Shown: positions 1 through 8,971, counted from the stretch's first letter. The stretch is 64,000 nt of DNA from Opitutia bacterium Tous-C4FEB (GCA_002304445.1 NEVA01000006.1:88638-152637); one strand, 5' to 3'. Notes: generated from the sequence alone by a model not told the origin. Numbers and translations: made by a program.

Positions 1-1311
1 GATCTCCTCCAGCAGCAGATACCCCGAGCGAATCGCCTTCGGCGCCGGCGGATTGATAAACGGAAACCGCTCGATGTCACCGAGGCCAAACGCCTTTAGG
101 CGCAAAATCACGTCCGCCAGATTCGCCCGCCGGATCTCCGGCTCCGTAAACCGCGGTCGCTCCAAAAAGTCCTGCTCCGAAAACAGGCGGATGCACACGC
201 CCTCCGCCACGCGCCCGCTGCGGCCTTTGCGCTGGTCGGCGCTCGATTGTGAAACCGGCTCGATCGGCAGGCGCCGCGTGCGCGACGCCGCCGTGTAGCG
301 ACTCACCCGCGCGAGACCGGTATCGACGACAAACTTGATCCCCGGGATCGTCAGCGACGTTTCCGCGATGTTCGTCGCGAGCACGATTTTCCGCCGTTGG
401 GACGAGGAGAACACCCGCTGTTGCTCCGCGTTGGAAAGTCGGCCGAAGAGCGGCACGATTTCGCAGTTTCTCAGTCTGCGGCCTTCGAGCAGGTCCCCGG
501 CTTCGCGGATGTCCCGCTCGCTCGGCAGAAACACCAACACATCGCCCGCCTCGCTCTCGTGCGTGATGCGCTCGACGGCTTCGACCGCCCCGTCGATGTA
601 GTGCAACGCCTCCGCCTTGGCCGAAGCCACCGCCGCCGCATCGCTCCGGTCTTCGTTCTCGTCGTTTTCGTCGTAGTCGGAGCCCAGTCCGTCCAGCGGC
701 GCGTAGATGACCTCGACCGGATACACCCGGCCTTCCACCTTGATGATCGGCGCGCCGTCAAACGCCTCGCTGAACGCCTCCGTGTCGATCGTCGCGGAGG
801 TGATGATGATCTTCAGCTCGGGGCGCTTGAACCGCAGCGTGCGCAGGTGCCCGAGCAGGAAATCGATGTTGAGCGAGCGTTCGTGCGCCTCGTCGATGAT
901 CACCGTGTCGTAATCGCGCAGCAGCGGATCGCCCTGCACCTCGGCGAGCAACATGCCGTCGGTCAGAAACTTGATCACCGTCTTCCCCGTCGTGCGGTCG
1001 TCGAAGCGGATCTTGCAGCCGACTTCGCGGCCCCATTCCACGTTCAGCTCGTCCGCCACCCGCCGTGAAATCGACAACGCCGCCACCCGCCGCGGTTGCG
1101 TGCACGCGATCCGCCCGCGCTGCCCCCGCCCGGCCGCCAGACACATTTTGGGGATCTGCGTCGTCTTGCCGGACCCTGTTTCACCCGCGAGAATCACGAC
1201 CTGATGCTCCGCGATCGCCGCCGTGATTTCATCCGCGCGCGCGCTGATCGGCAGCTCCGGCGGGAACTCGATGCGGAAGGGAAACGAAGGTTGCGGGTCG
1301 GATGCGGCCAC
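1..1311 (-). CDS. hrpA: DEAH-box ATP-dependent RNA helicase HrpA, N-terminal part (runs off left edge)
   Basis: The reverse-strand frame stays open from about 1311 to base 1, so only the first ~437 codons are present. In order it shows helicase motif [14 protein letters not shown] (about residues 35-47), Ia [14 protein letters not shown] followed by [26 protein letters not shown], and in the second RecA domain [11 protein letters not shown] and QRKGRSGR (motif VI). This set matches HrpA-type DEAH helicases, which unwind RNA in mRNA processing and decay; the [13 protein letters not shown] string favours HrpA over HrpB. No ATG lies in frame near the N-terminus. I chose GTG at 1311 because homology begins just after it, but the frame is open further upstream. 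It is divergent from the membrane-protein gene at 1360. Confidence 0.9.
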   Translation of the reverse strand, partial: MAASDPQPSFPFRIEFPPELPISARADEITAAIAEHQVVILAGETGSGKTTQIPKMCLAAGRGQRGRIACTQPRRVAALSISRRVADELNVEWGREVGCKIRFDDRTTGKTVIKFLTDGMLLAEVQGDPLLRDYDTVIIDEAHERSLNIDFLLGHLRTLRFKRPELKIIITSATIDTEAFSEAFDGAPIIKVEGRVYPVEVIYAPLDGLGSDYDENDENEDRSDAAAVASAKAEALHYIDGAVEAVERITHESEAGDVLVFLPSERDIREAGDLLEGRRLRNCEIVPLFGRLSNAEQQRVFSSSQRRKIVLATNIAETSLTIPGIKFVVDTGLARVSRYTAASRTRRLPIEPVSQSSADQRKGRSGRVAEGVCIRLFSEQDFLERPRFTEPEIRRANLADVILRLKAFGLGDIERFPFINPPAPKAIRSGYLLLEEI

Positions 1312-1359
1312 GGAAAGAGGCTTGAGATTCGGGGCCGGCGCGGGAATGACAACCCTTCC

Positions 1360-1878
1360 ATGCGCGCGCCGCCCTTGCTTCCCGAAGAAACCTTGTTCCG
1401 CGTGCTGCGCCTTGCCCGCTTCAACGGCCTCAGCGTCCTCGGCATCGCGGGATTCTTCGCCGTGATCTCCGCCGCCGCGCAGGATGTGCCCGGCGCCCTC
1501 GTCGGTGTCCTCGTCGCCGGCGCCGGCGCTCTCGAACTGCACGGCGTGAGCCTGCTCCGCCGCAGCGACGACCGCGGCACGCACTGGCTGGTGGGCAGCC
1601 AACTTTATCTGCTGGTCGTCGTTCTCGCCTACGTTGCCTTCCGCCTGAACCACATCGACGTCGAGCCCATGCGCCAGATTCTGACCGAGCAGCAACGCGA
1701 GACCATCGCCGAGGCCGGCTTCACCGACGATCAGTTTTTGCGCACCGTTTATACCCTGAGTTCCTCGGTCTTTGGCGTGGTGGCGTTTCTCTACCAAGGC
1801 GGCATGGCCCTTTACTATCATCGTCGCCGCGCCGCGATCACCGCCGCGCTGAACGCCGATTCCGACTCCGAAAAGTAG
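1360..1878 (+). CDS. Hypothetical four-helix membrane protein
   Basis: 172 residues from the ATG at 1360. An upstream ATG at 1096 is in frame but would lie inside the hrpA gene on the other strand, so it was rejected. Hydrophobic segments occur at about residues 22-38, 42-62, 79-95 and 135-155, separated by a charged loop (about 98-130) rich in E and Q. The C-terminus is basic then acidic. I recognise no named family. It looks like a small integral inner-membrane protein of unknown role. The TAG stop at 1876 falls inside a repeat element that also follows two other genes in this window. Confidence 0.6.
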   Translation: MRAPPLLPEETLFRVLRLARFNGLSVLGIAGFFAVISAAAQDVPGALVGVLVAGAGALELHGVSLLRRSDDRGTHWLVGSQLYLLVVVLAYVAFRLNHIDVEPMRQILTEQQRETIAEAGFTDDQFLRTVYTLSSSVFGVVAFLYQGGMALYYHRRRAAITAALNADSDSEK

Positions 1879-1899
1879 AGCAGAGTCTCCGACCCGCCC
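1875..1899 (+). repeat. Post-stop repeat, copy 1 (TCTCCGACCCGCC type)
   Basis: The bases after the stop codon of the preceding gene read GTAGAGCAGAGTCTCCGACC and continue with CGCCC. Closely similar strings directly follow the stop codons of the genes ending at 6405 and 25955. In the copy at 25962 the left half is complementary to the right half and forms a hairpin; here the left arm has decayed. Confidence 0.5.
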
Positions 1900-1967
1900 T
1901 CCGCGCCAAGCGCTCACGCCGCGCGCCCGCCCTTGCGCCCGGCGTCCTTCGCGCCACATTTCCCACC

Positions 1968-2609
1968 ATGTCCAAAGCACGCTACATCGAAGCAAAACAG
2001 AGATGGGCCGAAAAACAAAAAGCCCGCGGCGTCACCGCCCGCGCCGTGCCCTCGCAAGATCGTCTTCCGCCCGGCCAAAAACTCACCGATGGGTTTCCCG
2101 TGCTCGACCTCGGCGTGCAACCCGCCATCGAGCCCGCCGACTGGACCCTCACGCTCGACGGCCTCGTCGAAAAGCCGGCCAAGCTCGATTGGGCCGCCTT
2201 CCACGCTCTGCCGCAGGTCGAGGACGTAAGCGACTTCCACTGCGTGACCACGTGGAGCAAATTCGACTGCCTTTGGGGCGGCGTGGCCTTTACCACGCTC
2301 TACGAACTCGCCCAGCCCAAGCCCGAGGCGCAGTTCGTCTACTTCACGAGCTACGACGGCTATTCGACCAATTTACCCCTCGCCGCGTGCCTCGACGACG
2401 ACGTGCTCGTCGCCACGCAGTTCGACGGGGCGCCGCTGGAGCGCGAGCACGGCGGCTTGGCCCGCGTGATCGTCCCGAAGCTTTACGCGTGGAAAGGCGC
2501 GAAATTCGTGCAGGCGATCAGCTTTCTCGCCGAGGACAAACTCGGCTTCTGGGAAGTCCGCGGTTACTCCAACGGCGCCGACCCGTGGACCGAGGACCGC
2601 TACGCCTGA
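1968..2609 (+). CDS. Sulfite oxidase-fold molybdopterin-dependent oxidoreductase
   Basis: 213 residues matching the single-domain oxidoreductase molybdopterin-binding family (PF00174). The central motif DFHCVTTWS carries Cys92, the expected molybdenum ligand, followed by the hallmark [22 protein letters not shown] and the C-terminal [20 protein letters not shown] and [15 protein letters not shown] strings. There is no haem domain and no obvious Tat or Sec signal; the N-terminus is charged, so it may be cytoplasmic or depend on a partner. Its physiological substrate cannot be read from the sequence. Short proteins of this type are common in Verrucomicrobiota and usually lack an assigned substrate. 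It stands alone between two membrane-protein genes. Confidence 0.85.
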   Translation: MSKARYIEAKQRWAEKQKARGVTARAVPSQDRLPPGQKLTDGFPVLDLGVQPAIEPADWTLTLDGLVEKPAKLDWAAFHALPQVEDVSDFHCVTTWSKFDCLWGGVAFTTLYELAQPKPEAQFVYFTSYDGYSTNLPLAACLDDDVLVATQFDGAPLEREHGGLARVIVPKLYAWKGAKFVQAISFLAEDKLGFWEVRGYSNGADPWTEDRYA

Positions 2610-2678
2610 TTCCGGTTCTCATCGCACGCGGCCCCGCGCGCGCCGATCACTGCACCGCGCCGCGGCCGGCCCGATCCT

Positions 2679-3266
2679 TCAACCCACCTTGGGCTTCGGC
2701 CGCGGTCCGAGCCGCACCGCCGCCGCGCGCTTGGGAGCCGGCGGCCCGTGGGGCACCGGTTTGGCCCGCCAAAAAAGCAACGTAAGAAAATAACCCATCA
2801 CCCCAAGAATCGGCCCAAGCACCACGGCCCCGAGATAGAGCGCGCCCAAATTGCCCTGCCACCCGGTCACGATCGCCATCGGGTCGCCCCACACCCGATG
2901 CCATTCGGACTGAAGGTCCGTACCCAACACAATTTTACCCACGAGGTAACACGCCGGCAGGTGAACGATCGCGGTCGCCGGCGAAGAGAGGAACTGAAGC
3001 AAAAAACTCACCGGCAGATTGGCCCGCGCCCAAAATGCAAAGGTGCATGCGAACAGCGATTGCGCCGGCAAGAAGGGAATGATGGTCACCGGCATGCCCA
3101 CCAAAAACGCCCGGGCCAGGCTATCGCGGCTCGGCACCCACAATTCCCGTTCCAACAAGCGGTCGCCCAACCGCGTGTGCAGAATACCCCCGCGCAGTTT
3201 GTAGCGCGAAAGGCCCCACTCGTTAAGTCGGCGCAGTGTCCAACGGAAATTCATACTCCCCGCCAT
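2679..3266 (-). CDS. DUF2062 domain membrane protein
   Basis: 195 residues from ATG 3266 (a second ATG at 3254 would give 191). After a charged N-terminal stretch the sequence has the DUF2062 pattern: a region with SRDSLARAFLVGMPVTIIPFLPAQ, then AFWARANLPVSFLLQFLSSP and membrane helices at about residues 100-125 and 140-165. The C-terminus is a proline- and lysine-rich tail. DUF2062 proteins are small bacterial inner-membrane proteins of unknown function, sometimes found with glycosyltransferases; no such neighbour is present here. It is divergent from the symporter gene at 3358. Confidence 0.75.
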   Translation of the reverse strand: MAGSMNFRWTLRRLNEWGLSRYKLRGGILHTRLGDRLLERELWVPSRDSLARAFLVGMPVTIIPFLPAQSLFACTFAFWARANLPVSFLLQFLSSPATAIVHLPACYLVGKIVLGTDLQSEWHRVWGDPMAIVTGWQGNLGALYLGAVVLGPILGVMGYFLTLLFWRAKPVPHGPPAPKRAAAVRLGPRPKPKVG

Positions 3267-3357
3267 TCACGCGGCCCGCCGGCCTTACGCCAGCGAAATC
3301 ATCCGGTGTTCCACTTCCCGTTGGACAACTCCCGCCGGTCCCGCTCATCACCCTTCC

Positions 3358-4680
3358 ATGTCCGAATCCAACCGCCCCCTTGCGAATCGTATCCTGATCG
3401 GTCTCGGCATCGGCGTCGTCGCCGGCGCGGCCACGCTCATCGTCGGCCGTTTCTCGCCCGAGTTTCTGGCGTTCATGCGCAACGTCTCGACCACCTACCT
3501 CGATCCCATCGGCCAAATTTTCCTCCGTCTGCTTTTCTTCGTCGTCATTCCCCTGGTCTTCGCCTCCCTCGCCGCCGGCGTCGTGCAACTCGGCCGGCTC
3601 GACAAACTCGGGCCCCTCGCCACCCGCACGTTCGCCCTCTTTTTTCTCAACATGGCCATCGGCGTTGCCCTCGGCCTACTGATGATGAACCTGCTCCAAC
3701 CGGGCAACCATCTCTCCCCCGAGGCCAAGACGAGCCTCATGACGGAGTTCGGCGGGGCCGCCCAGCGGACCATCGCCACCCATCAGGCCAGCCAAGGTTT
3801 TGGCCTCACCACGCTCGTCGAGATGTTTCTCCCGAAAAATCTCTTCGGCGCTTTCGTCGGCAACAACCGCACCACCCTCGGCGACGTCCTGCCGCTCATC
3901 GTCTTCGCCATTATGATCGGCGCCGTCGGCACGCAACTCGTCGCCGCCAAACGCCAGAAATTGCAGGACTCCCTCGACCTCGTCTGCGAGCTCATGACGG
4001 GCATCGTCAACTTTGCGCTGCGGCTGGCACCTTACGCCGTGCCGCTCATGATCTACAGCGTCACCGTCAAAGTCGGCGTCGACATTCTGATCGCCCTCGG
4101 CGCCTTCGTCCTCGGCGTGCTCGGGGTGCTCGCACTCCACCTCTTCGGCTCCATGAGCGTGTTTCTCAAGATCTGGACCAAGCGCTCACCCCTCCAGTTT
4201 TTCAAAGATGTCCGCTCCGTCCTCATCACCGCGTTCTCGACCAGCTCCAGCAACGCCACTCTGCCGACCGCGATCACCTGCGTCCGCGACACGCTCAAGG
4301 TCAGCCCTTCGACGTCAGGCTTCGTGATCCCGCTCGGCGCCACCATGAACATGAGCGGCACCGCCCTTTACGAGGGCTGCGTCGTGCTCTTCGTTGCCCA
4401 AGTGTTCGGCGTCGATCTCACGCTCGTGCAACAGGGCACCTTGCTCCTGCTCTCCGTCATCAGTGCCGTTGCGGTCGCCGGCATCCCCGGCGGCTCGCTC
4501 CCATTGATTGCCGGCCTGCTCGTGACCTTCAATATCCCCCCCGAGGGCATCGGCATCGTCCTCGGTGCCGACCGTATTTTGGACATGGCCCGCACCACGA
4601 CGAACGTCGGCTGCGATCTCGTGACCGCCGTCATCGTTGACGAGCAGATCGAACGCGCCGAAGCGGCCAAGTCCGCCTGA
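3358..4680 (+). CDS. Dicarboxylate/amino acid:cation symporter (DAACS/SDF family)
   Basis: 440 residues, the usual length for GltP/DctA-type carriers. It has the serine-rich re-entrant loop TSSSNATLPTAI (about residues 299-310), the NMSGTALYEG variant of the NMDGT cation-binding motif, the second re-entrant loop around AVAGIPGGSLPLI, and the C-terminal DRILDMARTTTNVGCDLVTA that holds the substrate-binding Asp, Arg and Asn. About eight transmembrane helices are visible. The family imports glutamate, aspartate or C4-dicarboxylates with Na+ or H+. The substrate-determining Arg is present (DMARTTTN), consistent with an acidic substrate, but which one cannot be told. No sensor or operon partner is adjacent. 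Confidence 0.93.
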   Translation: MSESNRPLANRILIGLGIGVVAGAATLIVGRFSPEFLAFMRNVSTTYLDPIGQIFLRLLFFVVIPLVFASLAAGVVQLGRLDKLGPLATRTFALFFLNMAIGVALGLLMMNLLQPGNHLSPEAKTSLMTEFGGAAQRTIATHQASQGFGLTTLVEMFLPKNLFGAFVGNNRTTLGDVLPLIVFAIMIGAVGTQLVAAKRQKLQDSLDLVCELMTGIVNFALRLAPYAVPLMIYSVTVKVGVDILIALGAFVLGVLGVLALHLFGSMSVFLKIWTKRSPLQFFKDVRSVLITAFSTSSSNATLPTAITCVRDTLKVSPSTSGFVIPLGATMNMSGTALYEGCVVLFVAQVFGVDLTLVQQGTLLLLSVISAVAVAGIPGGSLPLIAGLLVTFNIPPEGIGIVLGADRILDMARTTTNVGCDLVTAVIVDEQIERAEAAKSA

Positions 4681-4875
4681 TCCTGCCGGCAACGCCCGGC
4701 GATTTGCGATCAACCTCGCGGTCGGGCTCCGGTGACCGCGCCGTTTCCCAACGTCGGAGTGCGCCGGCGTTCAGGTTGAAATTTTCCGCACCGCGCGCTT
4801 GCGCCCGGGAGGTCGATCCGCGTCAACTTCGCCCGTGCCCGCGTTCTGCGGGCGCTTTGTCGCCTACCCCACGCT

Positions 4876-6405
4876 ATGCTTCTCCCGACTCTTCACTTCG
4901 CCGCCATCACGCCGCGCACGCTCTCGTGGCCCGACTACCTCGCGCTCACGCTCTACTTCGCGCTCAACCTCGGGATCGGCTGGTGGTGCACCCGCCGCAA
5001 ACGCGCCTCCAGCGGTGACTTCTTTCTCGGGGGCGGCCGCATCGCGTGGTGGGCCGCCGCGATCAGCTTTTTCGCCACCGCCACCAGCAGCATCAGCTTC
5101 ATGGCGCTTCCGGCCAAAACCTATTCCACCGACTGGGGCGTCTTTCTTTCCGCTCCCGCCCAAGCTCTCGCCGGCTGCATCGTCGGGCTCGTCTTCGTCA
5201 ACCTGCTGCGCCGCCTCGGCGTCGTCTCCATCTTCGCCTACCTCGAACGCCGCTTCGACAAACGCGTCCAACTCGTCGGCGCCGGCCTCGGCATGATGCT
5301 CAAGATTTTTGGCCGCATGAGCGTCGTCATGCTGCTGCCGTCACTCGCGCTCAGCACCGTCACCGGGCTCAACGTTTACGTGAGCATCGCTCTCATCGGC
5401 GTAGTCACGACGCTTTACTCCCTGGAAGGCGGCTTCGAGGCGGTCATCTGGACCGATGTGCTCCAAGCCTTTGTCATGCTCGGCGGCGTCGTCGTCGCGC
5501 TCTCCTTCCTCGGTGCCGGACTCCCCGGCGGACTGGGCAGTCTGATTCCCGCGGCCACCGAGGCCGGTAAATTCAACCTGATCAATTGGGCGCCCAACTT
5601 CTCCCAGCCCACCGTCATCGTCTTCGTCGCGCAGTTTCTCGCCACCGTGTTTATCCAGATCGGCGACCAGCCGCTCATGCAACGCATGTTGTCCGCCTCC
5701 AACGAAGCCGAAGCCCGCCGTACCGTCATCCTCGGCAACCTCATCGGCGTCGGCAGCTCCATCCTCTTTTTCTTCGTCGGCACCGCCCTCTGGGCTTTCT
5801 ACCGCGCGCACCCCGACCGCCTCGCCGCCGGCCTGCCCAACGATTCCATCTTCCCGTTCTTTATCGCCAACGAGCTCCCGCCCGGCGTCGTCGGCGTGAT
5901 CATCGCCGGTCTCTTCGCCGCCGCGATGGGCGCGCTCTCCAGTATCCTCAATAGCACCGCCGCCGTCGTCGTCTCCGACTTTCAAGGCACCTTCCAACCG
6001 CACGCCACCGAGGCCCAACGTCTCCGCCTCGCGAAACTATCCACGTTGATCTGCGGGGCCCTCGGCATCGGCATGGCGAGCTGGCTCGCCGCACAAAACG
6101 CGGCTTCGCTCTGGGACGAATTCATGAAGCTCATCGCCCTGCTCGGCGGCGGGTTCGCCGGCGTGTTCGCCCTCGGTCTGCTCACCCGCCGCGCGCACGC
6201 TGTCGGCGTCATGATCGGTGCGCTCGCCAGCATCGCCGCGACTTGGTCCGTCCAAAAATTCACAACCGTCTCCCCCTTTGCCCACGGTTTCGTCGCCGTC
6301 GCCTCGTGCATGGTGATCGGCTACCTCGCGAGCCTCTTGCTCCCCGCTCCGGCCAAAAAGTCCCTCGTTGGCCTGACCCTCTGGGACCCCGCAGCTCCAA
6401 AGTAG
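4876..6405 (+). CDS. Sodium:solute symporter (SSS family)
   Basis: 509 residues with about 13 hydrophobic segments. Family hallmarks include the first-helix region WPDYLALTLYFALNLGIGWW, GGGRIAWWAAAISFFATATS (helix 2), the helix containing YSLEGGFEAVIWTDVLQ, and VIIAGLFAAAMGALSSILNS, which contains the Na2-site serine region of SSS carriers. These proteins import sugars, sialic acids, amino acids or vitamins coupled to sodium. The substrate is not evident and there is no catabolic operon partner; the preceding gene is another symporter. The stop codon at 6403-6405 lies within the second copy of the post-stop repeat. Confidence 0.9.
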   Translation: MLLPTLHFAAITPRTLSWPDYLALTLYFALNLGIGWWCTRRKRASSGDFFLGGGRIAWWAAAISFFATATSSISFMALPAKTYSTDWGVFLSAPAQALAGCIVGLVFVNLLRRLGVVSIFAYLERRFDKRVQLVGAGLGMMLKIFGRMSVVMLLPSLALSTVTGLNVYVSIALIGVVTTLYSLEGGFEAVIWTDVLQAFVMLGGVVVALSFLGAGLPGGLGSLIPAATEAGKFNLINWAPNFSQPTVIVFVAQFLATVFIQIGDQPLMQRMLSASNEAEARRTVILGNLIGVGSSILFFFVGTALWAFYRAHPDRLAAGLPNDSIFPFFIANELPPGVVGVIIAGLFAAAMGALSSILNSTAAVVVSDFQGTFQPHATEAQRLRLAKLSTLICGALGIGMASWLAAQNAASLWDEFMKLIALLGGGFAGVFALGLLTRRAHAVGVMIGALASIAATWSVQKFTTVSPFAHGFVAVASCMVIGYLASLLLPAPAKKSLVGLTLWDPAAPK

Positions 6406-6427
6406 GGCAGGATCTCCGGGCCGCCCC
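6402..6427 (+). repeat. Post-stop repeat, copy 2
   Basis: The sequence GTAGGGCAGGATCTCCGGGC followed by CGCCCC starts one base before the TAG stop of the SSS symporter gene. It aligns with the elements at 1875 and 25962. As at 1875, the TAG belonging to the repeat is itself the stop codon. Confidence 0.45.
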
Positions 6428-6433
6428 CACGCA

Positions 6434-6886
6434 TCACACCCGGACCTTCAACCCCTCGGCCACCGCGAGCTTTTTCTGATTCGCATCGAACGTCAGAAAT
6501 TCCTCCGCCCCGAGGTGCAGCGCCGTTGCGACGTGCACGATGTCGGCCAGCCGATGTCCCCCGCTCACCGTATACCGCGCGCTCAACGCCTCAGAGCGCT
6601 GAAACACGTCGGACCAGTCGACCGGGATCATTTGCAGCACCTGCGCCGCAAGATCGCTCTGGAGGAAACGCAACATCACTTGCCCCTCCGTTCCGGCAAA
6701 GTCCTTCGTGCGATCATGAGCGTGCAGCCGCGCTTGCACGCGTAGCGATTGGCGAAACTCCAGCAGCAGAAAACTGGAAACGGAAAGCGGGGCGGCGTGC
6801 TTTTCCAAATAGGCGATCGCCTGAGGTGAGTTGTCCTGCCGCCGATACAGCGAGCAAAGGAAAGACGTATCGGGAAACACGCTCAT
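6434..6886 (-). CDS. PIN-domain ribonuclease toxin (VapC-like)
   Basis: 150 residues from ATG 6886. The four acidic positions expected for the PIN nuclease site are present: Asp6 in FPDTSFL, Glu43 in LLLEFRQS, Asp115 in RLADIVHVATA and Asp134 in LTFDANQ. PIN toxins of type II systems cleave RNA. The start codon overlaps the antitoxin stop by the ATGA tetranucleotide at 6883-6886, the typical translational coupling of a toxin-antitoxin operon. The frame is open for 24 more codons upstream, but that part overlaps the antitoxin and looks random. All catalytic residues are intact, so activity is expected by inference. Confidence 0.85.
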   Translation of the reverse strand: MSVFPDTSFLCSLYRRQDNSPQAIAYLEKHAAPLSVSSFLLLEFRQSLRVQARLHAHDRTKDFAGTEGQVMLRFLQSDLAAQVLQMIPVDWSDVFQRSEALSARYTVSGGHRLADIVHVATALHLGAEEFLTFDANQKKLAVAEGLKVRV

Positions 6887-7140
6887 CCGAGATCGCCCTC
6901 GTGCTCCGCGTCGCGCATCGCCTTCACCTCCGCCGCCGTGAAGACCCGATCGCCCCAAGTCTCCTTCAATCGCCCCATAAAGTCCGGCAGCTTGAACGCC
7001 TTGCCCTTCGCCCGCGGCAACGCCGTCAGCAGTGCGACCGGCTGCCCGCGTTTCTCAATGCGCACCGACTCCCCGTCACTCAACCACGCTTCGAGCTTGG
7101 AGAAGTTGTTGCGTAGGTCGCGGACCGTAGCGGTTTTTAT
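6883..7140 (-). CDS. Phd/YefM-type antitoxin with apparent ATA start codon
   Basis: The frame encodes an antitoxin whose N-terminus reads KTATVRDLRNNFSKLEAWL, the usual DNA-binding start of Phd-type antitoxins, then SDGESVRIEKRGQPVALL and a toxin-binding tail ending EHEGDLG. The codon immediately before KTATV is ATA (7140-7138), where an ATG would be expected; no ATG, GTG or TTG lies in frame upstream before the TGA at 7158-7156. The first standard in-frame start is TTG at 7083, which would remove the DNA-binding segment. An ATG at 7148 is in another frame and meets a stop after three codons. With ATA as start the protein is 85 residues. It may initiate inefficiently at ATA, or the base may be a mutation or sequencing error. 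Confidence 0.7.
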   Translation of the reverse strand: MKTATVRDLRNNFSKLEAWLSDGESVRIEKRGQPVALLTALPRAKGKAFKLPDFMGRLKETWGDRVFTAAEVKAMRDAEHEGDLG

Positions 7141-7161
7141 GTGGACATAATTAGTTCACAT
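7139..7161. promoter_or_regulatory. Probable operator of the toxin-antitoxin operon (inverted repeat)
   Basis: Half-site ATGTGGAC (7139-7146) is separated by the AT-rich spacer ATAATTA from GTTCACAT (7154-7161), its inverted copy with one mismatch. It overlaps the translation start region of the antitoxin. Autoregulation through such palindromes is the rule for type II antitoxins of the Phd class, so this is the likely binding site. AT-rich DNA is rare in this high-GC window. Confidence 0.6.
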
Positions 7162-7251
7162 CAACCGCCTGTCAATTTTGCCACACCGGCCCATCGGCTG
7201 CTCCGAAAACGACTCTTTGTTTTCAGACCGCGATCTTTTTGACTCCCTGCC

Positions 7252-8307
7252 ATGCAACTTCCGCCGCGCCGGACCATCGAAATCGGCCTTGATAGTTTTG
7301 CCACCGCGTTCCGCAAGGAATCCACCGACTTCGCCGTCGACGCTTCGGCCTCCCTTCGCGATCTCGTCACGCGCATCGCCCACGCCGAAGCCGTCGGACT
7401 CGACCACTTTGGCATCGGCGAACATCACCGCCGCGACTTCCTCGACTCCGCCCCGCCCGTCATCCTCGCCGCCGCCGCCGCGAAAACTTCCCGCATCCGC
7501 CTCACCAGCGCCGTCACCGTGCTCAGCGCCGCCGATCCCGTGCGCGTGTTTCAACAATTCGCCACCCTCGATCTGCTTTCGCAGGGCCGCGCCGAGATGG
7601 TCGTCGGCCGCGGCTCCTTCATCGAGTCGTTCCCACTCTTCGGCCTGCAGTTAAAAGACTACGACTCTCTCTTCACCGAGAAGCTCGATCTCCTCCTGAA
7701 GATCCGCGCCCACGAACACGTCACGTGGTCCGGCCGCCACCGCCCCGCGCTCACCGGCCAAGGCGTCTATCCGCGCCCGCTGCAAAACCCGTTGCCCGTC
7801 TGGATCGGCGTCGGCGGCACGCCCGAGTCGTTCGTCCGCGCCGGCACACTCGGCCTGCCCCTGATGGTCGCCATCATCGGCGGCGAGACCCGCCGCTTCC
7901 GCCCGCTCGTCGATCTCTATCGGGAAGCCGGAGCCGCCGCCGGGCATGCTCCGGCGCAACTCAAAGTAGGCGTGCACGCTCTCGGCTATGTCGCCGCCAC
8001 CACCGAGCAAGCCGCCGAAGAGTTTTTTCCCGGTTACGCCCACGCTTTCACCGAGGTCGGCAAAGAGCGCGGCTGGCCGCCCGTCACGCGCGCTCATTTC
8101 AACTCGCTCATCGGCCGCCATGGCGCGCTCCTCGTCGGCGGCCCCGATGAAATCGCGCAAAAAATCCTCGAACACAGCGCCGCTCTCGGCGGCATCTCGC
8201 GGCTCAGTTTCCAGATGGACGTCGCCGCGCTCCCACACGCAAAACTCATGCAGGCCATCACCCTGCTTGGCGAACGCGTCGCCCCGCTCGTGCGTGCGAC
8301 CGCTTGA
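7252..8307 (+). CDS. LLM-class flavin-dependent oxidoreductase
   Basis: 351 residues with the luciferase-like monooxygenase TIM-barrel pattern: an early strand IEIGLDSFA, then HAEAVGLDHFGIGEHH, ILAAAAAKTSRIRLTSAVTVLSAADP, FATLDLLSQGRAEMVVGRGSF and the C-terminal LVGGPDEIAQKILEH. Members use reduced FMN or F420 to oxidise varied substrates. The GEHH string and the SAVTVLS segment fit the group-1 LLM/alkanal monooxygenase-like subfamily (FMN-type), often annotated only as oxidoreductase. No dedicated flavin reductase is adjacent. The CIA30 gene begins 29 bases after its stop. Confidence 0.87.
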   Translation: MQLPPRRTIEIGLDSFATAFRKESTDFAVDASASLRDLVTRIAHAEAVGLDHFGIGEHHRRDFLDSAPPVILAAAAAKTSRIRLTSAVTVLSAADPVRVFQQFATLDLLSQGRAEMVVGRGSFIESFPLFGLQLKDYDSLFTEKLDLLLKIRAHEHVTWSGRHRPALTGQGVYPRPLQNPLPVWIGVGGTPESFVRAGTLGLPLMVAIIGGETRRFRPLVDLYREAGAAAGHAPAQLKVGVHALGYVAATTEQAAEEFFPGYAHAFTEVGKERGWPPVTRAHFNSLIGRHGALLVGGPDEIAQKILEHSAALGGISRLSFQMDVAALPHAKLMQAITLLGERVAPLVRATA

Positions 8308-8336
8308 CGCGCCGCGCCGTTGACCGACCGTCACCC

Positions 8337-8945
8337 ATGCGCCCTTTCCGTTCCCCCGTATCGCTCGTGGTTCTAACCGCCGCGCTGCCCGTTCTCGTCG
8401 CCGCCGAAACAACCAAAGGTCTGCCGAGCTCACCGCCGGCACCCGCAACCTTTATGACTCTCTTCGATTTCTCCGGCTCCGCCGCCGAGCCCGGCTGGAC
8501 TGCCGTCAACGACGGCGTCATGGGCGGCGTCTCTCGCGGAGGCGCAAAACTCGTCGATGGCTCACTCCACTTTCGCGGCATTCTCTCCCTCGACAACAAC
8601 GGCGGCTTTTCCTCGATCCGCTCGGGCGGCCCCATCCGCGACTTGAGCGCGGCGCAGGTGATCGTGCTCCGCGTCAAGGGCGACGGTCGCCGCTATCGCC
8701 TCCAGCTCGCGACCGACGCCCAATACCGCCGCTCCCGCATTTCTTACCAGGCCGAGTTCCCCACCCAAGTCGGAACATGGCTCGAAGTCCGCGTGCCGCT
8801 CGCCACGCTCGTTCCGATGTTTCGCGGGCAAACCCTTTCCGGCCCGAAGCTGGACCGCGCTCGGATCGAAGAGGTCGGCGTGTCGCTCGCCGACGGCAAT
8901 CCCGGCGCCTTCGCGCTCGAGATCGACTGGATCAAGGCCGAGTAA
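8337..8945 (+). CDS. Exported CIA30-domain protein
   Basis: 202 residues from ATG 8337. The first ~25 residues form a signal peptide (MRPFRS, a hydrophobic core VSLVVLTAALPVLVA, then AAE). The mature part has the galactose-binding-like jelly-roll of the CIA30 family (PF08547): FDFSGSAAEPGWTAVNDGVMGGVSRG near the N-terminus, LHFRGILSLDNNGGFSSIRS, then VLRVKGDGRRYRLQLATD and the C-terminal IEEVGVSLADGNPGAFALEI. In eukaryotes CIA30 assists complex I assembly; exported bacterial versions have no established role, and linkage to the nuo operon 37 kb away is not evidence of one. It probably acts in the periplasm. Confidence 0.85.
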   Translation: MRPFRSPVSLVVLTAALPVLVAAETTKGLPSSPPAPATFMTLFDFSGSAAEPGWTAVNDGVMGGVSRGGAKLVDGSLHFRGILSLDNNGGFSSIRSGGPIRDLSAAQVIVLRVKGDGRRYRLQLATDAQYRRSRISYQAEFPTQVGTWLEVRVPLATLVPMFRGQTLSGPKLDRARIEEVGVSLADGNPGAFALEIDWIKAE

Positions 8946-8951
8946 CCCACA

Positions 8952-8971
8952 GGAACGGGTTCGCCCGTTCC
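8952..8971. repeat. Hairpin with UUCG loop after the CIA30 gene
   Basis: A perfect 8-bp stem GGAACGGG/CCCGTTCC encloses the tetraloop TTCG, starting 7 bases after the stop codon. No T-tract follows on the plus strand, so it is not a standard intrinsic terminator; it may stabilise the 3' end of the mRNA or be a member of the CGGGC/GCCCG hairpin family seen elsewhere here. Confidence 0.6.

Noticed and set aside
2748..4640. 630-codon open frame on the plus strand over the DUF2062 and DAACS genes
   Set aside because: Very rich in R, H and P and antisense or out of frame to two well-supported genes.
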